From the NCBI GenBank assembly GCA_902782915.1, contig CACZOV010000137.1, positions 1 through 20,130 of the forward strand: a stretch of 20,130 bases of DNA. The letters run 5' to 3'. Every line of letters begins with the position of its first letter. The stretch's first letter is position 1. Made by a program: the position numbers and the translations under genes. The notes below the pieces were generated by a model. That model was given only the letters and a program-made list of their open reading frames with translations, was not told where the DNA came from and did not search any database. Positions 1-8,150 of the stretch are shown in pieces. This DNA comes from an uncultured Erysipelotrichaceae bacterium (GTDB taxonomy: Bacteria; Bacillota_I; Bacilli_A; RF39; UBA660).

Positions 1-746
1 GCACAAGCTTCATCTACTAAATCAATTGCTTTATCTGGTAAATATCTATCTGTAATATAACGATTAGATAAAGTTGCAGCACTTATTAGTGCTTTATCAG
101 TAATTGAAACACCATGATGAATCTCAAACTTTTCTTTTAATCCACGAAGTATTGTTATAGTATCCTCAACAGTTGGTTCTGATACTTTAATCTTTTGAAA
201 ACGTCTTTCAAGAGCACCATCTTTTTCAATATATTTACGATACTCATTTAATGTTGTTGCACCAATTACATGAATTTCTCCTCGAGCAAGCATTGGTTTT
301 AAGATATTAGAAGTGTCCATTGCACCATCTGCACCATTACCAACAATCATATGAATTTCATCAATAAACATAATAATATTGCCTTCACTTTTCTTAATTT
401 CATTCAAAACATTCTTTAAACGTTCTTCAAATTCTCCTCGATACTTAGCACCTGCAACTAAACTTGCTAGATCTAATTCCCATATTTTTTTATTTTTTAA
501 ACTATTTGGAACATCACCTGAAACAATACGATTAGCAAGTCCTTCAACAATAGCTGTTTTTCCAACTCCAGGTTCTCCAATTAAAACCGGATTATTTTTT
601 GTTTTTCTAGATAAAATACGAGTAATACCACGAATTTCTTCATCACGACCAATTACTGGATCAATTTTACCATTCTTAGCATCCATCGTAATATCACGTC
701 CATATTTTTCTAATACATTAACATTTTCTTCATTATTTTGATACAT
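1..746 (-). CDS. clpB: ClpB-type AAA+ disaggregase, 5' part, lacking the N domain
   Basis: Hexameric AAA+ chaperone that threads aggregated proteins, working with DnaK in the cytoplasm. The visible 248 residues start at an ATG behind a good AAGGGGA ribosome site. After about 10 residues the sequence enters the first ATPase domain: linker LEKYGRDIT, Walker A GEPGVGKT (about 57-64), pore loop KYRGEF (about 101-106), Walker B FIDE (about 127-130) and ALERRF arginine finger, ending near [13 protein letters not shown], which runs off the left edge. Wording of these motifs is ClpB-like rather than ClpC-like. The roughly 140-residue Clp_N domain normally found before this point is absent, so this is an N-domain-less form like the short ClpB isoform, encoded here as the only visible start. 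A CIRCE operator sits over the promoter, implying HrcA heat-shock control. The middle domain and second ATPase domain are outside the window, so ClpB versus another Clp ATPase is strong but not final. Confidence 0.92.
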   Translation of the reverse strand, partial: MYQNNEENVNVLEKYGRDITMDAKNGKIDPVIGRDEEIRGITRILSRKTKNNPVLIGEPGVGKTAIVEGLANRIVSGDVPNSLKNKKIWELDLASLVAGAKYRGEFEERLKNVLNEIKKSEGNIIMFIDEIHMIVGNGADGAMDTSNILKPMLARGEIHVIGATTLNEYRKYIEKDGALERRFQKIKVSEPTVEDTITILRGLKEKFEIHHGVSITDKALISAATLSNRYITDRYLPDKAIDLVDEAC

Positions 747-769
747 ATTTATTTCCCCTTTCATTTACT

Positions 770-797
770 ATTATACTCAAAAATTGGCACTTGTCAA
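770..797 (-). promoter_or_regulatory. sigma-A promoter of clpB
   Basis: Read on the minus strand: TTGACA (792-797), 16-base spacer, TATAAT (770-775). Transcription would start near 763, giving a very short leader that just holds the ribosome site (about 753-759) of the clpB ATG at 746. Confidence 0.85.
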
Positions 798-810
798 CAA
801 AGAGTGCTAA
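784..810. promoter_or_regulatory. CIRCE operator (HrcA binding site)
   Basis: Inverted repeat TTGGCACTT - 9 bases - GAGTGCTAA. The family consensus is TTAGCACTC-N9-GAGTGCTAA; the right arm is perfect and the left arm differs at two positions, with the exact 9-base spacer. It covers the -35 box of the clpB promoter, so bound HrcA would block RNA polymerase and release it on heat shock. No CtsR-type heptad repeat was seen next to it. The hrcA gene itself is not in the window. Confidence 0.93.
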
Positions 811-818
811 TTTTATTT

Positions 819-842
819 AAAAAAAAGATAGATAACTATCTT
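819..842 (-). terminator. Rho-independent terminator after DUF2752 gene
   Basis: Minus strand: 7-bp stem AAGATAG/CTATCTT (825-831 with 836-842), 4-base loop, followed by a T tract (819-824). The stem includes the stop codon of the DUF2752 gene. It is the first convincing terminator downstream of ftsEX. Confidence 0.75.
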
Positions 843-1222
843 ATTACTGTAGGTTTTAAATAATCAAAAAGTTCGATATTTCTTAATATAGTAAATAAAA
901 TTACTAAAATAAGTAAAATCCATAGATCTCTATTCTGAATTTTATAATAGTTTATTTTTCTAATTTTACAAATAAAAATATAAACTACATAGATAAATCC
1001 AATTATAAATAAAAAAAATAAGAAAGGATTAAATCTAAATGCTTGATAAAAATCCAAATTTATTAAAGCTTTAAGCATTCTTGTTCCACCACATCCGGCA
1101 CAATCAATATTAAAATTCTTCTTCCATGGACATGGTAGTTCAAAGATAAAAACTACTATAATATTAATTATAGCAGCTATTATAACTATTATATTTAAAT
1201 TTTTATTAAGTAATCTATTCAT
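836..1222 (-). CDS. DUF2752 family small membrane protein
   Basis: 128-residue inner-membrane protein of unknown function. Three hydrophobic segments are visible (about 9-28, 65-86 and 98-113). Between the first two is the family hallmark: CPW at 31-33, then CAGCGGTR (Cys 41 and 44) followed by a short amphipathic stretch ending in NPF. The conserved Cys/Gly cluster suggests a metal or redox site, but no activity is established for the family. Its start lies inside the end of the preceding zinc-ribbon/DUF4190 gene (8-base overlap), so the two are translationally coupled; this pairing of a DUF2752 protein with a zinc-ribbon membrane protein recurs in Firmicutes and Bacteroidetes to my knowledge. 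Ends in TAG inside a terminator. Confidence 0.85.
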   Translation of the reverse strand: MNRLLNKNLNIIVIIAAIINIIVVFIFELPCPWKKNFNIDCAGCGGTRMLKALINLDFYQAFRFNPFLFFLFIIGFIYVVYIFICKIRKINYYKIQNRDLWILLILVILFTILRNIELFDYLKPTVIR

Positions 1223-1634
1223 AATTTATATTAAATTTATCACTTATTTCTTTAATTATTTCTTGATTATGAGCTGGATTAATAAAGTTATAAATCATTT
1301 GAATAATCCCTATAGCTGATAAAACAATGCCGGCAATTGCCATCCACTTCTTTTCACTACTAATCTTACCTTCTTTCATATAATTTAATGATTGAATAGA
1401 AAGAATTAGTCCAGGAATTGCAACATAAGTACAACATAATGCTCCTATTAAAGAGCATACAAATGCTGCTGTTGTGTTATCTTTTACAATAGTTGTATTA
1501 TTTAGATTATTTTGGATATTTGTTTCTACCTTAATATCACTTTCTTTAATTTTTTCTTTAACTTGTGCCCCACAATTTGGACAATAAGCAACTCCACTTT
1601 CAAGCTTTCCACCACAATGTTCACAATAATTCAT
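1215..1634 (-). CDS. zinc-ribbon plus DUF4190 membrane protein
   Basis: 139 residues. The N-terminus is a double-CxxC zinc ribbon (Cys 4, 7, 18, 21; CEHCGG and CPNCGA). After a polar linker come two membrane segments (about 56-80 and 97-118) with the DUF4190 pattern: a small-residue-rich first helix, then a short KEGK loop and an AIAGIVLS-like second helix. The ATG at 1634 has an AAGGAG site about 7 bases upstream. Function unknown; the ribbon would face the cytoplasm. No strong terminator separates it from ftsX upstream, so read-through from ftsEX is possible, although a weak promoter in the 69-base gap (a TTGTAA box) cannot be excluded. Confidence 0.85.
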   Translation of the reverse strand: MNYCEHCGGKLESGVAYCPNCGAQVKEKIKESDIKVETNIQNNLNNTTIVKDNTTAAFVCSLIGALCCTYVAIPGLILSIQSLNYMKEGKISSEKKWMAIAGIVLSAIGIIQMIYNFINPAHNQEIIKEISDKFNINYE

Positions 1635-1703
1635 AATATAACTCCTTTATAATTAGATTATCATAATTTATCTAAAATTACAATTACTTTAACTTATATA
1701 CTA

Positions 1704-2603
1704 TTATACTTTTAAATACTTTCTAACAGCTCTACCTGATCCTATCATACCAACAAGTATTCCAATTGCAATTACTAGTATACTTGCATAATAAATGAAT
1801 GGTTCTGGATGAACTAATTTAATTAAATCTGTAAATAATCTTCCACCAAAATAATTATATAATGAATAATATCCATAAATCATGATAAATACTGGAATAA
1901 TTGAACCAATAAAACCTAAAACCATTCCTTCAACAACAAATGGTAACTTAATAGCAAAATTACTGGCTCCAACTAATCTCATTATAGATATTTCTCTTTT
2001 TCTTGAAAAAATAGTTAATTTAATTGTATTTATAATTAAAAACATAGTCATTAATACCAAAGCAATAACAGCAATAATTGCAACTTGTTCTACTACTTTA
2101 AAAACTGTTACTAACTGATCAACCATTCCCTCGCCATATTTTACAACATCAATATGATCAAGATTTTTAATAGTTGTTGCTGTTTCACCTATTTTTTCAA
2201 TATCATTAACCTTAATTAAATAAGTGTGTTGTAAAGGATTTGATTCATCATCCCATTCACTCATAGCTGTCTTTAAAGATTCATCTTCATCCATCATTTC
2301 ATCTTTTATTTCTGTTTTACTTTTAAAAGTTACACTTTCAACATTACTAATATTTTCAATATTTATTTTTAATTTTTCTAAGTCTGTATCATCGGTTGCA
2401 TTAGAAACAAAAGCAACAATTGTTAAATCTTTTTTTAATTCTTCCGAGAAGTTATTTACATTATAAGAGATAATAATCGATATAGCTATAATCATAAGCG
2501 TTACAATAATACAAGAAATACTAGCAAGTGATAAAGAAAAATTTCTTCCAACACTTCTTATTGCATCTCTTACACTACGTCCTAATAATCTAAAGAATTT
2601 CAT
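1704..2603 (-). CDS. ftsX: cell-division ABC transporter-like permease FtsX
   Basis: 299 residues, the usual size for Gram-positive FtsX. Layout: short cytoplasmic N-terminus with the RSVRDAIRSVGRN amphipathic stretch, TM1 (about 25-47), an extracellular domain (about 48-170), then three membrane helices (about 172-195, 222-247, 268-292). FtsEX does not transport a substrate; ATP hydrolysis by FtsE changes the FtsX extracellular domain, which activates peptidoglycan hydrolases at the division site. The ATG at 2603 has a GGGGAA site and overlaps the end of ftsE by 14 bases, giving tight coupling. The gene ends in TAA at 1704 with no clear hairpin after it. Confidence 0.95.
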   Translation of the reverse strand: MKFFRLLGRSVRDAIRSVGRNFSLSLASISCIIVTLMIIAISIIISYNVNNFSEELKKDLTIVAFVSNATDDTDLEKLKINIENISNVESVTFKSKTEIKDEMMDEDESLKTAMSEWDDESNPLQHTYLIKVNDIEKIGETATTIKNLDHIDVVKYGEGMVDQLVTVFKVVEQVAIIAVIALVLMTMFLIINTIKLTIFSRKREISIMRLVGASNFAIKLPFVVEGMVLGFIGSIIPVFIMIYGYYSLYNYFGGRLFTDLIKLVHPEPFIYYASILVIAIGILVGMIGSGRAVRKYLKV

Positions 2604-3288
2604 CTATGTATTCCCCCTCTTTATAATCTTTAAATAAATGTCCATCTTTAAGGGCAATTACATGCTTTTTCATATTATTAACAATTTCTTTATCATGAGT
2701 AACCATAATAACAGTTGTTCCAACTTTTTTATTAATATCAGACAATAACTCAACAATTTCCATACTCATTACAGGATCTAAATTACCAGTTGGTTCATCA
2801 CAAATTAAAAGCTTAGGTTCATTAACAATTGCTCTTGCTATCGCAACTCTTTGTTGCTGACCACCAGATAAATCATCAGGATAATCTCTTAACTTACTTT
2901 TTAATCCAACAAGTTCTAATGCTTTTAATACTTTAGGACGAATATCCTTTTTACTTTCTCCCATTACTTCTAGAGCAAAAGCAACATTTTCGTAAACATT
3001 TGCTTTAGGGAGTAATCTATAATCTTGAAACACTATTCCAAGCTTTCTTCTTAATTTATAAACATTTGAATTTCTTAATTTATTAACTTTTAATCCACCT
3101 AAAATAATTTCTCCTCTAGTTGGTTTTTCTTCTCGATATAAAAGTTTTGTTAATGTACTTTTTCCAGATCCAGATCCACCAATTATAAAACAAAAATCTC
3201 CTTTTTCAATACTTAAATTTAAATCATATAAAGCAACTACTCCATTTTTATATTTCTTAGTTACATTTTTAAATCTAATAAATTCCAT
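2590..3288 (-). CDS. ftsE: cell-division ATP-binding protein FtsE
   Basis: 232-residue ABC ATPase that drives FtsX. All motifs are intact: Walker A GGSGSGKS (37-44), Q-loop Gln about 88, signature LSGGQQQR (140-147), Walker B LLICDE (160-165), D-loop NLD, and the switch His 198 in VTHD. The FQDYRLLP stretch after the Q-loop is typical of FtsE. The ATG at 3288 lies 4 bases after GGTGGTG. It overlaps ftsX by 14 bases, the standard ftsEX arrangement. An extended -10 promoter lies just upstream. Confidence 0.96.
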   Translation of the reverse strand: MEFIRFKNVTKKYKNGVVALYDLNLSIEKGDFCFIIGGSGSGKSTLTKLLYREEKPTRGEIILGGLKVNKLRNSNVYKLRRKLGIVFQDYRLLPKANVYENVAFALEVMGESKKDIRPKVLKALELVGLKSKLRDYPDDLSGGQQQRVAIARAIVNEPKLLICDEPTGNLDPVMSMEIVELLSDINKKVGTTVIMVTHDKEIVNNMKKHVIALKDGHLFKDYKEGEYIDEIL

Positions 3289-3317
3289 ATTTCACCACCT
3301 TATTTTGTTACAAAATT

Positions 3318-3326
3318 ATTATAACA
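3318..3326 (-). promoter_or_regulatory. extended -10 promoter of ftsEX
   Basis: Minus strand TGTTATAAT, i.e. TGn plus a perfect TATAAT, about 30 bases upstream of the ftsE start. No good -35 is present; that region is the T tract of the preceding gene's terminator, which fits an extended -10 promoter. Confidence 0.6.
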
Positions 3327-3342
3327 TACTTTTTACTATTTT

Positions 3343-3381
3343 AAAAAAAAAGTTTTATAGAGCAATATATCTATAAAACTT
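3343..3381 (-). terminator. Rho-independent terminator of the kinase-gap operon
   Basis: Minus strand: perfect 12-bp stem (3370-3381 with 3350-3361), 8-base loop, and a T tract (3343-3349). The first base of the stem is the last base of the stop codon of the 3381-3875 gene. The strongest terminator in the left half; it isolates the metabolic operon from ftsEX. Confidence 0.88.
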
Positions 3382-3875
3382 TATTTTATTTCTGGAATTG
3401 TTCCATTTAAGGTTGGAGTTACTACCTTAGTTTTTAATGGTTCTTTAATTGGTTCTTGATTTGGGTTTGGCATAGGTTGCGGATTATTAACTTGAGGAGT
3501 TGCTGGTAATGGAGTTGGATTTAAAACAGGAGTTTGATTTATTTCTTTATTTGTATTGTTAGAAACTACAGGTGTTTTTATATTTACATTTGAAACTTTA
3601 TTCATCTTAACTGGTTCACTTTTAATATTAGGTTGAACTGATACTTGACTATTTTTTTGTTTATTATTTATTTTTTCTTTTTTCTTTTTAGTTTCTACTA
3701 TCTCTTCTTTTTGATTACCACTTTGACTTGTATTTAATTTTATTTCTAATTTTCCATATTTCTGTTTAAATAAATAACCAACTATTGAAAATAATAAAAT
3801 CCAAAGAATGAAAGCATAAATAAAGTAATGTGTTCCAACTAAATTATCTCTTATATAATATAAAACTATGTCCAT
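3381..3875 (-). CDS. membrane-anchored protein with Lys-rich then Pro/Asn-rich tail
   Basis: Unrecognised 164-residue protein. One membrane helix (about 17-36) follows a short N-terminus; then a Lys/Glu-rich stretch (about 58-72), and a long low-complexity tail (about 75-155) rich in Pro, Asn, Val, Lys and Thr with repeated P-x-P and NP pairs, ending in a slightly hydrophobic segment. With Lys-rich residues right after the helix, the tail is probably cytoplasmic by the positive-inside rule, though a wall-facing tail cannot be excluded. The start (ATG at 3875) is 2 bases after the GAPDH stop, with GGGA as ribosome site in the gap 3' end, so it is the last gene of the kinase-gap operon. Function unknown. 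Confidence 0.75.
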   Translation of the reverse strand: MDIVLYYIRDNLVGTHYFIYAFILWILLFSIVGYLFKQKYGKLEIKLNTSQSGNQKEEIVETKKKKEKINNKQKNSQVSVQPNIKSEPVKMNKVSNVNIKTPVVSNNTNKEINQTPVLNPTPLPATPQVNNPQPMPNPNQEPIKEPLKTKVVTPTLNGTIPEIK

Positions 3876-3877
3876 AA

Positions 3878-4885
3878 CTATTCCCTACTTGCAAAATAAT
3901 TTGCAGTTCTTACCATTTGATAAGAATATCCCATTTCATTATCATACCAAGCAATAATTTTAACTAATTGTCCATCTTCTGTATCTAAAACATCAGTTAA
4001 TAATGAATCAACAATTGATCCATAACTAGATCCTATAACATCACTTGATACAATTGGATCAGGTGTAATCATTATTGTTTCATTTTGATTGTCAAAAAAT
4101 ATTTTATTAATTTCAGAAACACTTGTTTTTTTCTTTAATTTAAGTACTAAATCAACAACCGATCCATCTGTAACAGGAACTCTCATGGCAAGCCCTTTCA
4201 TTTTTCCTTTTAAGCTAGGAATTACTTCTCCAATAGCACTTGCAGCTCCAGTTGATGTCGGAACAATATTAGCCGCGCATGCACGACCACGACGAGATTC
4301 TATTCCTTTAGAATGACTAACATCAAGAGTTACTTGATCATTTGTATAAGCATGAACGGTTGTCATATAACCAGATTCTATTCCTATTTCTTTTTCTAAA
4401 ATATTTAAAACAGGTGCCAAACAATTAGTTGTACAACTTGCTGCACTTATAACTTTTTCATTTCCATCTATTATTTCATGATTTACATTATAAACGATTG
4501 TTTTAACATCGCCCTTACATGGTGCAGATACAATTACATGCTTTGCTCCTGCCTCAACATGAAACATTGCTTTATCAAAATGTGTAAAATGTCCAGTACA
4601 TTCAAATACAAAGTCAATATCTAATTTTCTCCATGGAAGATTTATTGGATCTTTTTCTTTATAAACTCTAATTTTTTTATTTCCTACATAAATGTTTTCA
4701 TTATCATAAGAAATCTCATTTACTTTATAATTTCTATGATTAGTATCATATTTTAATAAATAAGCTAGATCTTTTGGTTCCCCTAGATCATTAATTGCAA
4801 CAATATCCATATTAGGATACTCTTCATTCATTATTCTAAAAACTAACCTTCCAATACGACCAAATCCATTAATTGCTACTTTCAT
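3878..4885 (-). CDS. gap: glyceraldehyde-3-phosphate dehydrogenase, type I
   Basis: 335 residues. Catalyses oxidative phosphorylation of glyceraldehyde 3-phosphate to 1,3-bisphosphoglycerate in glycolysis. Visible: Rossmann start VAINGFGRIGR (3-13), Asp 33 in AINDLG which favours NAD, catalytic Cys 151 in SAASCTTN, partner His 178 in TTVHAYTNDQ, the RRGRACAANIVPTSTGAA phosphate loop, and C-terminal WYDNEMGYS. I chose the ATG at 4885 because it begins the conserved MKVAINGFG and has GAGAGGA just upstream; a longer frame to 4924 adds 13 residues with no homology and would overlap the kinase gene. It lies 16 bases after the kinase stop, so they are probably co-transcribed. The rest of the glycolytic gene cluster (pgk, tpi, eno) is not next to it. 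Confidence 0.97.
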   Translation of the reverse strand: MKVAINGFGRIGRLVFRIMNEEYPNMDIVAINDLGEPKDLAYLLKYDTNHRNYKVNEISYDNENIYVGNKKIRVYKEKDPINLPWRKLDIDFVFECTGHFTHFDKAMFHVEAGAKHVIVSAPCKGDVKTIVYNVNHEIIDGNEKVISAASCTTNCLAPVLNILEKEIGIESGYMTTVHAYTNDQVTLDVSHSKGIESRRGRACAANIVPTSTGAASAIGEVIPSLKGKMKGLAMRVPVTDGSVVDLVLKLKKKTSVSEINKIFFDNQNETIMITPDPIVSSDVIGSSYGSIVDSLLTDVLDTEDGQLVKIIAWYDNEMGYSYQMVRTANYFASRE

Positions 4886-4901
4886 TTTTTCCTCTCTTTC
4901 T

Positions 4902-6551
4902 TTATTTAAAATAACTTCCTCCAATAAATTCTCTTAAAATAGAATCATTGGGAACCCCATCACTTGCAACAGGTAAAAATATATCTAAAAGTCTAATTAA
5001 CCTTTTAGCATCTTCATAATAAATACTATCTCTTTTTACTTTATATAGTAAAGGAAGAGCATATACTTTTAAAACAGGAAATTCATATACTAAACCAGTA
5101 TTAATAGTTATATCAGCAACATCTTGATAAGGAAAAATATTTTTTTCTTCTCCAGCTCGAACGTTATCCCATATTTTTAAAGTTTCAACCGGTTCATATC
5201 CTCTTGTATAATAATCTCTTATTAACCTTCTTATTAATCTATTATCTGTTGTTGGAATTCTATTATCCTTATCGATATTAATTTCTGTTAAAGCTGACAA
5301 ATAAATTTTTATTTTATTACTTGGATTAATATTATCTAAAATAAGTGGATTAAGTGAATGAATCCCTTCTATTAATAAAATATCACTTTGATTAAGTTGC
5401 ATTTCTTTTTTAAACTCTTTACAACCTGTTATAAAATTAAATGTTGGAAGTAATACCTTTTCACCTTTTATTAATTTTTCCATTGTTTTATTAAATAACT
5501 TCAAATCAACTGCTTCTAAACACTCAAAATCATATTCTCCATTTTCTTTTTTAGGTGTATCAACTCTATTAACAAAGAAGTTATCCATTGAAATTACCTT
5601 AGGAGTTAAACCAAAACAATTTAAATACATAGATAATTTCATAGTTGTTGTTGTTTTTCCACTTGATGATGGACCGGCAATTAAAACAAATTTTATTTTT
5701 TTATTGTCAGAAATCAGTTTAGCAATTTCAAGTAATCTAGCACTATAAATTGTTTCATTTATTTTAATTAAATCCGATATTTTGCCTTCTTTTATTATAT
5801 TATTTAGATCAACTGATGTTTCTAGATTTACAGATTGACACCAATCTTTTGATCTTTTAAACACCTCAAATAGTTTAGCATGATGCTTATATTTAGGTAT
5901 TTCATAGCCTGAATATGAACTTGGAAATCTTAAAACAAATCCATCTTCATTTAAATAAGTAAGTTTAAATTCATTTAAGCAAGATGTCTCTGATGGCATA
6001 ATACTAAACATATAATTATAACTATTGCCCATTCTATATAAATTAACATAGGTATTTGTCATATACTCTAAGAGTCCAGCTTTTTTTGTATCACCTACAC
6101 TATTAAAATAAGAAATTGCATCTTCTCTTAAAATAGTTACTTTATGAATTCTTAAATTATCTTTAACAGCCTCTGTCATTTTAAGTTCCAAATCTCTTAT
6201 CATTTCTCTTGTAACTTTACAACTTGATTCTATATAAAGTCCTTTATCAGCTGAATGTCTTGTTAATAAATAACCCTTATTTCCATATAATTCTTTAAAA
6301 CAATAATTAGCAAGGAAAACAAGTCCATTTAAATAAACTCGATTAGCATAACTTGAAGTTAAATCTAAAAACTCTATATTACAAGGTTTATTAATTGGAT
6401 CATTTAATTCATGATATTCAGAATCAACTTTTGCAATAATAATTTTATGTCCAAATTCATTATCATAGATTTTACTAAGTTCTAAAAGAGAAATACCTTT
6501 TTTTACTACTGTTTTCTTTCCATTTACTACTACATTAATACTTTCAAGCAT
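4902..6551 (-). CDS. TGS-domain nucleoside (uridine-kinase-like) kinase
   Basis: 549 residues in three parts. Residues 1-65 form a TGS-type beta-grasp domain like that of threonyl-tRNA synthetase. About 70-280 resembles the synthetase editing-domain region, with RHSADKG near 98-104. About 285-510 is a P-loop kinase of the uridine kinase/phosphoribulokinase family: Walker A GPSSSGKT (293-300), SMDNFF, the DFECLEAVDL stretch, and IEGIHSLNP as Walker B/lid. NCBI-style annotation calls such proteins nucleoside kinase; the substrate is not settled, and uridine or cytidine is the inference. The ATG at 6551 is chosen over the frame start at 6563 because GGTGAT sits 4 bases upstream of it and MLESINVVVNGK starts the fold. 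First gene of the operon with gap. The editing-like part probably lacks tRNA function here. Confidence 0.88.
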   Translation of the reverse strand: MLESINVVVNGKKTVVKKGISLLELSKIYDNEFGHKIIIAKVDSEYHELNDPINKPCNIEFLDLTSSYANRVYLNGLVFLANYCFKELYGNKGYLLTRHSADKGLYIESSCKVTREMIRDLELKMTEAVKDNLRIHKVTILREDAISYFNSVGDTKKAGLLEYMTNTYVNLYRMGNSYNYMFSIMPSETSCLNEFKLTYLNEDGFVLRFPSSYSGYEIPKYKHHAKLFEVFKRSKDWCQSVNLETSVDLNNIIKEGKISDLIKINETIYSARLLEIAKLISDNKKIKFVLIAGPSSSGKTTTTMKLSMYLNCFGLTPKVISMDNFFVNRVDTPKKENGEYDFECLEAVDLKLFNKTMEKLIKGEKVLLPTFNFITGCKEFKKEMQLNQSDILLIEGIHSLNPLILDNINPSNKIKIYLSALTEINIDKDNRIPTTDNRLIRRLIRDYYTRGYEPVETLKIWDNVRAGEEKNIFPYQDVADITINTGLVYEFPVLKVYALPLLYKVKRDSIYYEDAKRLIRLLDIFLPVASDGVPNDSILREFIGGSYFK

Positions 6552-6585
6552 TAGTATCACCATACCTTTAATTCTTTCTAATATA

Positions 6586-6594
6586 AGTATAACA
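6586..6594 (-). promoter_or_regulatory. extended -10 promoter of the kinase-gap operon
   Basis: Minus strand TGTTATACT (TGn plus TATACT), about 35 bases before the kinase ATG; no convincing -35. It follows directly on the terminator of the upstream permease gene, as for ftsE. Confidence 0.5.
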
Positions 6595-6634
6595 CATATT
6601 TTAATAAAACTAACATAAGTTTTTATTAATTGAC

Positions 6635-6667
6635 AAAAAAAACCATTACTTTTACTTAGTAATGGTT
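6635..6667 (-). terminator. Rho-independent terminator of the permease gene
   Basis: Minus strand: 10-bp stem AACCATTACT/AGTAATGGTT (6658-6667 with 6641-6650), 7-base loop, T tract at 6635-6640. It starts 5 bases after the stop codon at 6673-6675. Confidence 0.88.
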
Positions 6668-6672
6668 AATAA

Positions 6673-8088
6673 CTATATTATATTTATTATTATAAATAAT
6701 ACAAATGAAATTAAGAATAATTCTAATGCAAATTTCCAAATATTTTTAATCCATTCTGTATAACTTACCTTTAAGTAACTAATTACTCCAAGGAGTACCA
6801 CACTAGTTGGCGCAATTAATAAAGCAAAACCTTGCATTGTTTGAGATATAAAACCAACAAGTGGATATACAGTTGTATCAGTTATAATGCTTGTTACATA
6901 TGGTAACATAGCTGATGCAGTATAATATGCATCAATATTAAAGATACTAGCGATTAACATAGAAATTGAAAGTGTAACACTATTAAATCCATCTGTCATA
7001 GACATTAATGGTTTTAAAATTGTTAACATAATTGGATGATTTGATGTAGTAATTAAAACAGTATATGCTATAACCATCAAAAATGCACTTAATCCAAATT
7101 TCTTAGCACCATCTTTATAATTATCAAATAAATCATTTAATTTAATGCGATAGATTATTGCAAGAACAATTGTTGCTAAAATTATAATTGTTGTATATTC
7201 AGCAGTTCCCCAATTACCTAAACTACCATTTTGAAGAGTAGAACCTAGTATTTTAGCAAATATTGTATAATCTTTAATTGCAAAACTCATAACATTTTGA
7301 TGGAATGTTTCAAAAATAGAAATATTAAATGCTCCACTAAAATCAATCATTCCAAGAATCATTAGAAGTAGAATTAAATCAAATACAACAATTGCTGGCC
7401 AAGATTTTCTTATTTTGCCTTTTTTAGATTTAATATCAATTTTTTCTGGAAGTAGTTCTTTATCATCGCTTTTTTTAATTTCTTTTTTCTTAATACGATA
7501 AACAATATTAAATACTAAAAGAACAATTCCAAGCACAAGTAAACCTAATCTAAACCATATTAAATCTGTATAACTTGTTGCTAAAGTATTTGCATATGTT
7601 CCAGTAATTGACTTTGCATATAAACTTCCTGCGAATCCAACTGCAATACTTCCAATCAAGGTCATTGCAGCACTTACTTTATCATATCCCATAGATAATA
7701 TAATAGCAGTTAAAAGTGGTAATAAGAATATTAATTCATAACTAAATCCGCAAAATGCTACCATAACAGATAATACAGTAACAACTGTTCCAAAAAAGAT
7801 TATTTCCTTTCCTTTAAATAGTTTAGCAATTTTATCAACTACTTTTTTAAATACACCAGTCTTATTAAATACTCCATAGAAAGCTCCAACTGTTAAAACA
7901 TAAATTGCCATTGTTCCAAAATAGTAAAGAGTTAAAGTTGGATAATTAAAGATATCAAATATTCCAGCAGGATATCTTACATCAGTATATAAACCACCAT
8001 TAAAATAAGTTATAGGCAATATCCAAGTAAGTAAAAAAGTAAATAAAATTGCAATAAGTAGTACCTTTAATGTATTATTTTTTTTCAT
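6673..8088 (-). CDS. ion-transporter-superfamily permease, YfcC/DcuC-like
   Basis: 471-residue polytopic membrane protein with about 11-12 hydrophobic segments. It has the two-halved layout of the ion transporter superfamily: a first half with a GFSYELIFLLPLL stretch, a charged cytoplasmic loop (about 200-230, KKKEIKKSDDKE then KSKKGKIRKS), and a second half with TTSNHP, AYYTASAMLPY and a C-terminal IAPTS... W-K pattern resembling the YfcC family. Such proteins move C4-dicarboxylates, arginine/ornithine or short-chain acids; substrate cannot be read here. ATG at 8088 has a strong GGGAGGT site. It has its own promoter and terminator and so is a single-gene unit, divergent from clpP. The family assignment is moderate. 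Confidence 0.7.
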   Translation of the reverse strand: MKKNNTLKVLLIAILFTFLLTWILPITYFNGGLYTDVRYPAGIFDIFNYPTLTLYYFGTMAIYVLTVGAFYGVFNKTGVFKKVVDKIAKLFKGKEIIFFGTVVTVLSVMVAFCGFSYELIFLLPLLTAIILSMGYDKVSAAMTLIGSIAVGFAGSLYAKSITGTYANTLATSYTDLIWFRLGLLVLGIVLLVFNIVYRIKKKEIKKSDDKELLPEKIDIKSKKGKIRKSWPAIVVFDLILLLMILGMIDFSGAFNISIFETFHQNVMSFAIKDYTIFAKILGSTLQNGSLGNWGTAEYTTIIILATIVLAIIYRIKLNDLFDNYKDGAKKFGLSAFLMVIAYTVLITTSNHPIMLTILKPLMSMTDGFNSVTLSISMLIASIFNIDAYYTASAMLPYVTSIITDTTVYPLVGFISQTMQGFALLIAPTSVVLLGVISYLKVSYTEWIKNIWKFALELFLISFVLFIIINII

Positions 8089-8105
8089 ATTGACCTCCCA
8101 GAACT

Positions 8106-8135
8106 ATTATATAATATTTTTTTTAATAAAATCAA
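8106..8135 (-). promoter_or_regulatory. promoter of the YfcC-like permease
   Basis: Minus strand TTGATT (8130-8135), 18-base spacer, TATAAT (8106-8111), placing the start point just upstream of the GGGAGGT ribosome site. A perfect palindrome lies immediately upstream of the -35. Confidence 0.65.
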
Positions 8136-8136
8136 C

Positions 8137-8150
8137 TATTTACGTAAATA
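8137..8150. promoter_or_regulatory. 14-bp perfect palindrome, possible operator
   Basis: TATTTACGTAAATA, a perfect dyad in the divergent spacer between the permease and clpP, one base upstream of the permease -35 box. Position and symmetry fit a dimeric regulator site; no regulator is identified, and chance is not excluded in such AT-rich DNA, though the central ACGT is unusual here. Confidence 0.4.

Noticed and set aside
379..741. Plus-strand open frame of about 120 codons
   Set aside because: Fully antisense to the conserved ClpB ATPase domain, no ribosome site; a shadow frame. The same holds for plus-strand frames at 1882-2118, 2224-2466, 4089-4316, 17769-18011 and 18204-18533.
4886..4924. 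13-residue upstream extension of GAPDH
   Set aside because: The extension contains the true ribosome site and overlaps the kinase 3' end; homology starts at MKVAINGFG.
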